64,000 bases of DNA from Podocnemis expansa (Eukaryota; Chordata; Testudines; Podocnemididae), in NCBI GenBank assembly GCA_007922195.1, contig ML681997.1, positions 8,109,483-8,173,482 on the forward strand, written 5' to 3'. Shown one piece after another: positions 36,123-46,499 of this stretch. The notes below the pieces were generated by a model. The model saw only the letters and a program-made list of their open reading frames with translations. It did no database searches and was not told where the DNA came from. The position numbers were made by a program, and so were the translations under genes. Within the stretch, counting starts at the first letter, position 1; the number at the start of each line of letters is the position of its first letter.

Positions 36123-37424
36123 GTAAGGCTGAAAAATAGGAAGTTACCTTTTCAAAGGTAAAGTGTTACAAGTGCTAAAAAGAGCATCATCGTCACATCA
36201 AATCAAGCAAGGTACAGGATTCAAGGAGCACTGAGCCAAGAGGCAATTTCTCAGCAAGATGTTAATATCAGAACAGAAAGTGATGTGTCTGGAAGCAGAA
36301 ATGCTGAGCTGCAAACAACCTGGGTGTGAGTCAGAGAATATTAGGACAGGCCCTGTCCACCAGGAATACAGACTTGATTTCATGTGACTTGTGTCAACTC
36401 TGGAGACATCAAGGGAAAAACATAAAAGCCAGGCAATAGCGATATTTCTAAATGAGCCATTCAGCCTCTAAGGCAAGTAATCTGGCAACATCTCAAATTC
36501 CAAGGGGAAAAGTCAACATGCCAGGTTTGTGTTCGCCAGCTAGAACCTTCATTCACATTTTTTTTCCCAGGAAAAGCACGGAAACACCATGTTTTAAATT
36601 ATGAGTATGTCTTAGACTAGGCCATACTTTTGAAAGCAGAATCCAATCACCTGCTCAGGCTCATTAGTGTCTTTGGGATCCTAATGACCCACTCAATTGC
36701 AGTAAATGAAAAACTAATCCTCATTTTATGCCATTGACCGAAAAGGATTAACCAACTCTTGCTACCCATGCAATCAGTCTTGTAGTAGGGCGATTACTGT
36801 CCTCTAATACAGTAAGTCTACACATTCCAATCTGTTCCAGTAAGTAGCATTTAAGGCTTATTTCCTTGAAATGCTTAAACGTATTAATGCTGTAGTATCT
36901 AAGACTGTTTTCCTATGATGCCATGATTATTTTGTCACTGCTACTAAACTTTGCATCTACACTATTGCCCAGAAAACATTTTTTTTTAACAATGCCAAAT
37001 TAGCAAGCTGTATTTAGCATCTGAAAGAAGATTTGGTCATTGAAAAAGCCACAACTTAAAAATTGTTTCAGCTCAGGTGCCATTTCCAACTTGTCACCAG
37101 GCTGTGAAAGCTGGAAATCCATCAGACGTATAGCCAAACACGTAACAGCTAGATTCACAAAGCAAACAGACAGGTGCCTGACTTCTCCGCACCCTGCCAC
37201 CCAATTGAATGCGTAGTGCTAAATGAGGTGCCCAGCCTGCCTAGTCAATGTATGGGGAGAGTTATGCACCTAAAATAAGAGGCACAAAAGCTAGCATACC
37301 ACACAGAGAGCTGCCTACACTAGTCAATGGGCAATGTGGAGGGAAGGGAGAGGGGGTCTAAGTCCGGCCCTTTAAAGAGAATTAGGCACCCAAGGCTTGG
37401 CTGGAGGGAGGAATCTATCACAAT
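36123..37424. other. Unassigned sequence with SINE-body fragments
   Basis: 37140-37420 contains gcctgacttctccgc, gaggtgcccagcctgcctag and aattaggcacccaagg blocks resembling the body of the tRNA-derived SINE at 51266-51600. No exon supported. Confidence 0.4.
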
Positions 37425-38145
37425 GTAGGAAAGTACAATTAGTTGCACACATACAAAATGGGCAATGACTGCCTAGGAAGGAGTACTGTGGACTGGGATC
37501 CGGGTGTCATAGTGGCCCACAAGCTAAATATGAATCAACAGTGTAAAACTCTTGCAAAGAAAGGAAACACCAATCTGAGGTATACTAACAGGAGTATTGT
37601 AAAAAAGACAAGAGGAGTAATTCTTCCACTCTGCTTCACCCTGTAGGCCTCAGCTGGAGTATTGGGGCCAGTTCTGGGTGTCTCACTTCAGGAAAGATGT
37701 GGACAAATTGGAGAAAGAGCGACACCAATGATTAAAGGTCTGGAACACTTGACTGATGAAGGAAGATTGAAAGAGTTGGGTTTGTTTAGATTGGAAAAGA
37801 GGAGATTGAGAGGGGACATGAGATCAGTTTTCAAGTACCTAAAAGGTTGTTATGAGGAAGAGCAAGAAAAATTGCTCTCCTTAATGGATGATGATAGGAC
37901 AAGAAGCAATGGGGTTAAATTACAGCAAGGGAGGTTTAGGTTGGACAATAGGAAAAAAAATCCTGTTAGGGTGACTAACCACTGGATTGAGTTGCCTGGG
38001 CGTGTTTTGGACCCTCCAGCACTGGATGTGTTTAAGAGCAGGTTAGAAAACCACCTGTCAGGGATGGTTTAAAAGAGTACTTGGTCCTGCCATGCATGCA
38101 GGGGGCTGGTTCTTCGTGGTCCTTTCCAGTTCTATGATTCATCAG
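37425..38145 (+). mobile_element. CR1 LINE 3' fragment
   Basis: Plus-strand remnant of the C-terminal third of CR1 ORF2 plus 3' tail. The first section carries GVIVAHKLNMNQQCKTLAKK. A frame shift near 37650 leads into a 136-codon frame holding [20 protein letters not shown], then RTRSNGVKLQQGRFRLDNRK, and ending SRLENHLSGMV, as in the intact copy. The tail ends near ttccagttctatgattc. Confidence 0.88.
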
Positions 38146-38233
38146 TTGAGCCATCTCCTGGACTTCTACACCTATACCAGGTCAGCCCTTTCTGGTGATG
38201 GTGGCTGCAGCCCCTTCACCCTAGGGGCTAGAT

Positions 38234-38566
38234 CAGGGGTCAGCAACCCCTGGCACGTGTACCTAAGCTGGCACGCAGGTCTATGCACACTGGCATGCTG
38301 GTCTTCTGCCCCTGTGGTGCTGCAGCTGCTTCATCTGCTGGCCTCACCCCCAGCACAGCCTTGCACAAGAAGAGCTGCGTGCATGGCTGTTGGCCCTGCT
38401 CCCCAGCTGGGGTGAGGATGGGGCAGCAGGGAAAAGGAGTGTATGGCTACTGTCCACCTCCAGCCCAATCCTCAGCTGGGAGGGTGGGGTCAGTAGGGAA
38501 AAGGCACGCACATCTCCTGTCCCCTGCTCGGCTGGCACGGGGGCCAGCAAAGGTTGCTGTTCTCTG
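38234..38566. mobile_element. GC-rich hAT-type MITE (GGGTCAGCAACC family, copy 2)
   Basis: Left end CAGGGGTCAGCAACC; inverted right end CAGAGAACAGCAACC. Flanks ggctagat and ggctagag match at 7 of 8. Overlapping frames on both strands are not genes. Confidence 0.85.
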
Positions 38567-39182
38567 GGCTAGAGCATACCCACAGGATCTAGGAGACCTG
38601 GCTTCGGTTTTCCCTGCCAGATGGAGAAGAGGGATTTTAACGTGAGTAGTCTCGCTCTCAAGTGAGCATCCTCACCCTGGTCTATAGGCTTTGTGCACTT
38701 GCTCTTTCCCTGGCCCAGTGAATAGTTATGTATTTATATGCAGTGGAACATCTTTAGCAGACGAACTTGAGAGGCTTGTGCCAGCACAATCCATGGATTA
38801 AGGAGCTGAGTTTGGAGGTGGGAGACACACCTTCAAATCCCTGCTCTTCATCAGGCAGAAACAAGCATTGAGGCTGGACACATGATCTAAAGACAGAAGG
38901 GATGCACACCCTCTTCCTCTTCCACTGTATTTTGAATAGCTTTAAGCATGCTCACAAACCCACATGGGGTCCCCAAAGCAGGACAGTTGGGATAATGTTT
39001 AGTATGAAAATCCCATTGGGGATTACATATTGCACAGTTTTGCCACTGTGCACACACTCATTTGCCAAAATGGAGGGACTTCAGGCAAATTGCATGGTGA
39101 GGCAGCAGCTAAGCAAAGTTTTGTGAGTGCCAGCCACTTGCATGCTGGACTTCAGTCCTTAAAGTAGCATTTAGCCACCTAA
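38567..39182. other. Unassigned sequence with a possible tRNA-SINE head
   Basis: 38812-38860 reads gaggtgggagacacaccttc and aaatccctgctc, like the B-box region of the tRNA-derived SINE near 51.3 kb. Confidence 0.35.
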
Positions 39183-39330
39183 GGCCCAGGCTACACTTCT
39201 GGCAAAATTCAGTGGCAGTTGAGAAGAGTTATGCAAACAATACAGAGTAGCTTGTATAACTCCCATCGACTTCATAACTTCCCTGCTATGAGCTGTCTCC
39301 ATTGCTCTGACCCGATGGGAAATGTGTTCT
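39183..39330 (+). repeat. MITE left-end fragment
   Basis: Begins GGCCCAGGCTACACTTCTGG, the terminal style of the 3-bp duplication group, but no inverted right end was found. Confidence 0.4.
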
Positions 39331-39619
39331 CATCAGTGCAATGCTACGCCAAGTGAGGAGGTGGTTTTACTAGATGGACTGCTGGATCAGCTGAGTTCAT
39401 CTTTACTGCCTCCAATTGAACTGGATAAATCAATCTTCTTCCCCTACCAGAAGGCCACCATGCCTGCCCTCTCACCAGCCTGGGGCTGTGGTGCAGCTGG
39501 GCCAGTGCTGGTGGACGGGAGGGGGCACAGGATCAGTTGGTCTGTGTGTAAATCCAGCTCTGAATCTAGCACAAAATACCTAGAAAGTAAATGGCAGTGT
39601 TAGAGTAGCAGTGTGGGTC

Positions 39620-39750
39620 CTAAGGTGAGATGGTAAAATCTTTTATTGGATCAAGTTCTGTTGATGAAAACTCCAGAATTTGTCTCCTTCACCAACAGAA
39701 GTTGGCCTGATGAAAGATATTTCCTAACTTGCCTCACCTCTTTGAAAGTA
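39620..39750 (+). repeat. Short repeat, gacaagctt/accaacagaagttgg type
   Basis: taaggtgagatggtaaaatc and ttttattggatcaagttctg lead into caccaacagaagttggcctg and atgaaagatatttcc. Related in style to 25890-26060. Probably the end of a SINE or PLE-like retroelement. Confidence 0.5.
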
Positions 39751-41124
39751 AATGCCTCAAAAGAAGTACTAGGTATTTGTGATGCTTCCTAGGGCTTCTC
39801 ATAATTGTAGGATACCTCACCACTTCCAGCCCTTAGTGTTAGGTAATATTGTCTGTGCCTCAATTAACACCCCCCAGCTGGCCCCAAAGAAAGAATTCAT
39901 ACCTGGTTGTAAGATGCAGTGCAAATCCATTACTTTGCTTAACATCACAGCACTTAGATACATTTATAGCAAAACCATGAATCAATTTATTATCAAAGAA
40001 CAGAGCTCAAAATAATAGTGAGTCAGAATACTGGAAACAAATGGTTACAAGTAAAACAAGAGCATAAATCTTTCCAGAAACCAAACCAAATCACCAACAG
40101 CTTAACCCTTACTGTCTACAAGAGCTTTATCTCATCTTGAGTTCGCTTCAGCATTTTACCAGACCTTGCTGAGATCCCCTTCTCATAAGTAAAATTCTGT
40201 CCCTTTTACCTCTCAATAAGGGTGACTGGGAGTCCTCTCTCACTAGGGTTCTCAGATGTCAAGCAAAAGGAGGACATGTCCTCCTTTTTACCTTCATGTC
40301 CTCCATCCGACAAGCATTTTAAAATACATGATTTTGCCTGGCTTTTTACTTATAGGGGTTAAAATATGCTGGAATACCACGGAATACCTTATTTTTAGGG
40401 GAAAGTGTTCCAGGGCCTCCTAAAAACAGAAGAATATTACATTAATACTACATTTTCGCCATGTGTCCTCCAATGTCCTCCTTCTCCTACTTCCCTGTCC
40501 TCCTTTCCAGGCTTCGATATCTGGTAGCCCTATCTCTGGCTCGCAATATATAGTCCAGTAAATCTTGCCGCCTGCAGATGTGGTTCTTGCATCTGCTATT
40601 TTTCTCTCTCTTAGATTCTTTCTTCAGTTCTAACACACCTTTAATTATATTCAGGGTAGACTGGTGATAGGAATCCCAATGTGAGTGAGCGCATAGTCAA
40701 TGGACATGTAAATCAAGATACATAGAATGCCTCTTATCTGACAGAAAACTTATTCTTCACCTATGCTGACGACCAGTTCCTACAGAGTTTAAGAACTTAT
40801 TTTCAGGATATATTCATACCCCCCTTACATAATATTTGTACATACCTTTCCCACTGATATTTATTACCAGAAGACGCTGATTTGTATTCAAAAAATCTCA
40901 CATGACAGTCTTTGGTGAACTCAAATGTACACACAGGAGATGCTTATAATCACACTGCACATCCCCTTGCTAGGTGGTATTGAGAGGTTTTTGGATCACA
41001 GTGTTAAATGGCATTAATTTATAACTGATGCAGAGATTAGTCAGAGGGTTGATAAGCCATTATCTCTAACGTTAACCAGAAAAGACTTATCACATAATGC
41101 ACAATCAGCTATGACCGGAGTAAA
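39751..41124. other. Unassigned repeat-like sequence interrupted by a MITE
   Basis: Apart from the MITE at 40246-40530 the stretch has no domain-bearing frame. It precedes a segment shared with 29683-29790, so it may be part of the same unclassified repeat. Confidence 0.35.
40246..40530. mobile_element. MITE flanked by TA
   Basis: Ends GGGTTCTCAGATGTC and, inverted, GGGCTACCAGATATC; TA on both sides (40244-40245, 40531-40532). Contains the palindrome aggaggacatgtcctcct. TA duplication suggests Tc1/mariner-like mobilisation, but this is inferred. Confidence 0.65.
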
Positions 41125-41240
41125 TTTTCTGTTCACTTTTGCACAGTAATTGTATGATTTGATGCCAAGCAAGGTTCCCTTTTGAATGCTCTACTGTATT
41201 GTTATAGCATGTTCCCTGCAGCATCATGTATGTGTACAGA
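41125..41240 (+). repeat. Segment shared with 29683-29790
   Basis: Common blocks ttttctgttcac, gtaattgtatg, catgttccctgcagcatcat. Same orientation in both copies. Confidence 0.6.
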
Positions 41241-41699
41241 TGTGAAGCAGCACAGCACAGACCCCCAGGACTCTTTCTAGCACAAAGTCTGGAGAGTTAC
41301 AGGACAAAGACAATGCAAATTGACCTTCATGGATCAGGCAGAAGAAGGAAATCATTGCAGTCCAGGACTAAGGGAGACCAAGAGGGAAATGAAAAGGCAT
41401 GCAGAGAGGCACCATCTTTAGGCAGGGCCAGCCCACAACATTTTGGCACCTGAGGCAGGGAGCTCAAACAACACCCCTATGCTCCCTCACTTGGACTAAA
41501 ACTTTGAAAGGTCTCAATTCTTCCTTCTGCCTGTTCTACTCCTCTCCTGGTACTGCTCTGTTACCTACCCCAATACAGGAGAAGTAACATCTTAAAATAC
41601 CTTGTTCAAAAATTTTAAGTAACTTTCAAATGCCTGAACAGCAAATATAACTTTTTTTGCCTGCATAATAAACACTGGCATTTTTTCTGTTTGAATAAT

Positions 41700-43295
41700 C
41701 ACCAGAATTTTTATATGTTTGAAAAATCAAAGTAGTGTTTTCCGTGCCTTCTTGGTTGCAAAGATATGAACCACTTCCAGAAGGTCCACAGTCTGGGCCA
41801 GCTCATGCTCTATTGAGATGGCTACAAGGCCAACCAGCCTCTCCTGTGTCACTGTGGAGCATAGGTGTGTTTCTGTTGCTTGGAGAAGCTGCTTCTCCAT
41901 TGGCTACTGTTACAGGAAGTGTTAGAAGTATGAGCAGAGCAACAAAAGCATTTGGAAAGAGGAGGGTCATCTTATTTGTGCACATATATTCCAGAATAGC
42001 CTTCCGAGTTGATCCTGCTGAAATATATCTTGAAAGGGCTTTAAGTTCATCACCCAAATCACCTGCACCAATATTGCACACGTGGTCATGTGTCAGCACT
42101 GTTTCTAGTGCTCTGCATTGCTGGTGTAGGTCTTCTTCAGGTATAGTGAGAAGTTTTGGAATATCATACAACATCCCAAATATACTGCTGTGTTCCTTGA
42201 GATGTATGAAATATTCTTCAACTGCCTGTATAGCACAATCTATCACCTTGTTAAAGATTTCAATTTTGAATTGTTGTTCAGGGTCTCTTATGGGATTATC
42301 ACATGCCCCTTAATCAAAATGTCATCTTCTTTGGTGACGTTTGTATTCTTGTATGGTTAGGAAGAGAGCTTCAGTGTGAAGTTCCTCTGCCAACTTCTGT
42401 GCACTCTTTGGAACGTTTTGAAATCCCTCATCTGACCTGTAAGATTGTAGGGACAACTTTGCTTTGTTCAGTTGTTCCTTTGCTCCAGATATATCAAGGT
42501 CAACACCTTGGAGTCTCTTGCTTACAACATTCATTTCAAACAGTATGTCAAGCCAAAACATTAAGCCACGCAGAAATTTGAAGTTTTGTACGTTTCTGGT
42601 GATTCCATTTCCCTCTGCCTCTGTTCTCCCATGAACAGTTCCTATCATAGCAATATCCTCCATAATGGCAACATCTGTCTTCCCAGTTTGGTGTCTAATA
42701 GGCTTTACTGTCTCTACTCAACTTTCCCATTATGTGGCACTCAATGGTTTCAGTGTCAGAGGGGATGTTCCCAGATGTTGCTTCAAAATTTGCCATCAAT
42801 GACTGGATGCAAAGTTAAATACATAGATGCTTGAAATGGCATTAAAAACTCAGCAGCCTCACTAGAAGCTGATGCTACGTCACTGACCACCAGTTCAATG
42901 AATGAGAACTGCATGGGACAAAAAAAGCTCAAGGGTTTAACTTTCACATCTGTTGCTGCACTCCTCTGTTCTTTCCTTTAATGTTGGCACCATTATCGTA
43001 GCCCTGACCTCTCACATCAGCTATCGCAATTCCCGTATCCTCCAACTTTTTAAGAAGCACATTTGTCATACCAGCTTCTGTAATATCATCAATGTCACTA
43101 AATTCTAGAAAATGCTCTCTGACAGTCACCATTGCAGGGACATTTTCACTAGGTTCTGTTATTGTTACAAAACACACCATTAAACTCATTTGTTCTGTAT
43201 AGCTAATGTCAGGTGTGCAGTCCGGAATAACAGAGTAATATCTTGCTGACTTCAGCTCTTCAGGTGCTACGTTACTTCTAACATGTCACTAAATC
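41700..43295 (-). pseudogene. hAT transposase pseudogene (ZMYM/TTF-domain-containing type)
   Basis: Three minus-strand pieces lie in order. 43250-42944 reads ARYYSVIPDCTPDISYTEQM, then EFSDIDDITEAGMTNVLLKK and RGQGYDNGANIKGKNRGVQQ, the conserved Asp/GQGYDNGANM region of hAT transposases with a DUF4371-like core. 42663-42322 continues with NFKFLRGLMFWLDILFEMN and a YRSDEGFQN helix. 42246-41803 holds the C-terminal dimerisation segment FPNAFVALLILLTLPVTVANGEAA. Stops and frameshifts separate them, so no active enzyme is made. This transposase class cuts and pastes DNA with 8-bp target duplications, the size seen around many MITEs here, but I found no matching terminal repeats to link it to a particular MITE family. 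A domesticated ZMYM-type gene is less likely given the breaks. Confidence 0.88.
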
Positions 43296-43298
43296 TTA

Positions 43299-43571
43299 GG
43301 GCTTGTCTTCACTGATGGCAGCAAATTCACCACCATCAGATTAACCTTCCTGATCAACCGATCATGTCTGTGAAGACCCACTCAGTTGATCAGGAAGTAA
43401 ATCCCTGAAGACCACCCCAACAACTGGAGTAGGGAGGGCCCTTCTTGCAACTCAGCGCAATGGATATGCCGGGTGTAGGGAAGTCAAAGTGAAATATGCA
43501 AGTTATTTTAAGTAACTTGTGTATCTCCCTTCAAATGCCACTGAAAAATGGCAGGCAGCATAGACCTGCCC
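43299..43571 (+). mobile_element. MITE, 3-bp duplication TTA
   Basis: Starts GGGCTTGTCTTCACTGATGG; inverted end GGGCAGGTCTATGCTGCC. Flanked by tta on both sides (43296-43298, 43572-43574). It directly abuts the upstream end of the hAT pseudogene, so it may have inserted in that gene. Confidence 0.8.
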
Positions 43572-43574
43572 TTA

Positions 43575-44320
43575 CTTACGTTCAAACTTTTAAAACGAGA
43601 TTCAAAACAAAGCACTCTTTACTAGGGAATTGATCTTGCCAGCAGTGCACATGCAGAATTTCCATGGATTTTAACAAAGTGCCTGCTTGATCAAACCTTA
43701 AAAGCCTGAAACCAAGAACAGCCTTTTAATTAGCTGATCAATATCCAAAGTGTCATATCATATTTTTGCATTTTAAAATAGTCTCAACAGATAACAGCAA
43801 GAAGAGCTGCAATTGATAATTAACATTCCCTCCAATTACCATTGTAGATTAAAGCTCAGTGCTGTATCTCTTGTACTGTCTCAACTCTCTGTTGATTGGC
43901 ATTTCACACATGACATGAGTGAATAATTATGTGACAGAGAAACACAGCATGAATGGGGGCGGGGTTCTCAAAATATTGACTTGTCATTATCATTAAAAAA
44001 CAAATGTGGCAATGAACCAGTTGTGAATTCTAACGTTATTAGTTGAGAGTAAGGAAATTATGCTCTCTTGTGTCAGTGTTAAAAGCTTTCTCTGGTGTAA
44101 AAATCCAAGAGCTCCTGTATTTATTTTTAAGCAGTTTTTAATAACCACAAAAACTTTGTAGGAAAGAATGTCAATGTAATGCATTTTGCAGTGCTGAAGT
44201 CACTCATGAAGTGACTGAAGATGAACCATGACTGCTATGTTGGAAACCTGTCTTTTGAGTTAAAACTATTTTGTGAATGTCCAATTTTGTATCAAATGTG
44301 CAGTACACCATAATATAACA
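43575..44320. other. Unassigned A/T-rich sequence
   Basis: No supported gene or recognised repeat. Confidence 0.4.
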
Positions 44321-44626
44321 AATGCGTCTGCAACCTGTACCTGCAGGTCCGCATACGGCTCTTTGGCTGGCCCCTTGCAGCTCTGGGAACCCCCTGCCCA
44401 TAGCAGTTCCTGCAGGAGGACTGCTCCTGGTTCCAGGCTTTCGTCCACCATGGGGGGTATCCTGTGGGGGGCCCACTCCTGGGTCTGGGCTCTCCTGCTT
44501 CTGCCCAGCTTCCCCCACCACGTGCCTGCCTGAAAGGAGGCTACACCTATTGCAGCTTCTAAAAAAACCTGCTTATTGAAACAACTTTTTAAAAATGGCT
44601 CTTATCTTTCAGGTTGCCAATCTCTG
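44321..44626. mobile_element. hAT-type MITE
   Basis: Inverted right end CAGAGATTGGCAACCTGAAA faces a decayed left end (...GCAACCTGTACC). Flanks atataaca and atataata match at 7 of 8. GC-rich interior produces spurious open frames. Confidence 0.75.
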
Positions 44627-45035
44627 ATATAATAGCATTACTGTATACAAGGAGGAGACTGCTCGGCCATAGCACAGAGATTTCCCAGCTGTCTTCACTT
44701 ACCTTTGAAATTCATACTATTTGTGAGATCCTTTGGGCAAGGACTGACTTTTATTAAATGCATGAAGTTCTTGCCCCTTATCAGACCCTCTTCACCTTAC
44801 AAATAAAGAGTAACAATGACTTTCCAACCTTAAGATGATGTCACTTCATAAACTTCAGATCTTGTAAGAGGTTTAAGGTGGAAAAATCACTCATCTCACT
44901 CATTCCTGAAGGATAGGGAAAGTTTTTTGATTTTGGTTTGGGAGGGGTTGTTGTTGTTGTTTTGTTCATTTGCATGGTTTTCCAATCAGTTCCTTTCTCA
45001 ACCTTAATTTTTTAAAATGATGGGTGCAAACATGT
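44627..45035. other. Unassigned sequence
   Basis: Contains a short (ttg)n run near 44948. Otherwise nothing recognisable. Confidence 0.4.
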
Positions 45036-45540
45036 GAGTACGTCAACACTTACAATTTAATTCAAATTAATGAGAATTAATTCAAATTAAATTAATGCAT
45101 GGTTACACTGGCTTTCATTAATTGGAACTAAGGAATTCCTTAGTTTGAATTAATGAAAGCTTACTTTGAAGTTATAAAACCTCGCTTAACTTCGAAGTAA
45201 GGGTTAATTCAAACTTATTAGTTTGAATTAACACAGTCTAGCCATGTTAATTCAAGCTAACCATTAGTTCAAATTAACACTTTTTGACATTCTTCCTCCT
45301 AGGGTGCCTTCCTCTTTTTATATATTGGGTGGGGGCATGGTCCTTCTTGGTTGCCATCTTGCCACACCGCCCATGGTGCCCCTTTCCTAATTCGAACTAG
45401 CAAGTCCTGTCCACGGACATGCTAGATCAAATTGTTTTTCCTAGTGGGACCTTGTTAGTTCAAATTAACTTAATTTGAACTAATCATTATTAGTTTGAAT
45501 TACGTTAGTTTGAACTAACCTTGTAAGTGTAGACGTAGCT
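45036..45540 (+). mobile_element. A/T-rich MITE, 3-bp duplication group, family B copy 3
   Basis: Starts GAGTACGTCAACACTTACA; inverted end AGCTACGTCTACACTTACA. Flanks tgt and tat. Core shared with 23051-23549 and (inverted) 10052-10572. Confidence 0.85.
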
Positions 45541-46035
45541 TATTGTACTGGGTGCAAACATTCTTGTACTAAGCAGAAGCCTCTTCCAGACCATAAAAAC
45601 TGATTTTGAAGTAAAGATCATAAGAAAATATTCTTGTGGCCCTTCTGGTTGAAATACCAGAAGACTGACATTATTCTGTGGGTATTTTTCTGTGAAAAGA
45701 TGACGGAGAGGCATCCAGGGTTTTCCTCCCAGCAGTAACTCAAGAGGATAATCTTACTTTAGCCTATAATATATACATGTTGTATTTAATAGATTCAAAT
45801 ACAATAAATGTGTCTAACTTCTTTGCAATTTACCAACATTTTGCTGGACTTAGTTTTATTAAATATTTTGTCTAAAACAGAAGCAAATGTTTAACTGTGC
45901 TTAAATATTATGCTGAAATAGAAGCTCAGACAGAGACAGAAGGATTTTAAAAGCAACTTAAATATACAGTTAGATGTTCAGCAGATGTAAAATGGCACAG
46001 TTTCATTGATGTCAATGGAGTTATAGCAAAAAGAA
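45541..46035. other. Unassigned sequence
   Basis: A minus-strand frame at 45505-45714 begins MPLRHLFTEKYPQNNVSLLV and looks protein-like, but it runs into the adjacent MITE and has no recognisable domain. Confidence 0.3.
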
Positions 46036-46095
46036 TGAATGTCCCCGTGGCACCTTAAAGACTAACAAATTTCTTCAGGCATAAGCTTTCATGGC
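46036..46095 (+). repeat. PLE-associated short repeat, downstream flank of PLE copy 3
   Basis: ccgtggcaccttaaagacta, acaaatttcttcaggcataa, gctttcatggc. Same text and orientation as 49141-49203, on the other side of the PLE. Confidence 0.8.
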
Positions 46096-46497
46096 CAGGG
46101 CCATCCTTGGGGGGGGGGGGGGCAAAAGGGGTGATCGCCTCAGGCCCCACAGTTCTGTGGATCCCACAATGTCCTGCCACGAGCAGGGCACTGCAGGGCC
46201 CAAACTACTGCCTCCCCCCCATGGCCAGCTGTTGCCCATCTGGGGGACAAGGTGAGCCAGCCAAAAGCAGCAGCCAGGTTCAGCGCTCTTGCTCTCCCCC
46301 CTCTGCCCACGGCCACATGCACTGCCTTCTGCTCTGTGCTGGAGGCAATGGGGAAGGAGTGGGAGGTAGCCTAGGGCCCCATACCGCTTCCCCCCAGCCC
46401 CGCTGCCTCCCACTCCCTTCCTGCTGCCTCTGGCACATAGCCAAAGGCAGCGCGTGTGGCTGCAGGTGGAAGGGGGAAAGCGAGTCAATTCAGTTAG
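46096..46497. repeat. GC-rich repeat, probable hAT-type MITE with one recognisable end
   Basis: Begins CAGGGCCATCCTTGGGG with a 14-G run, next to the PLE flank. No inverted right end or duplication was found, so the right boundary is approximate. Frames on both strands are compositional. Confidence 0.45.
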
Positions 46498-46499
46498 AG

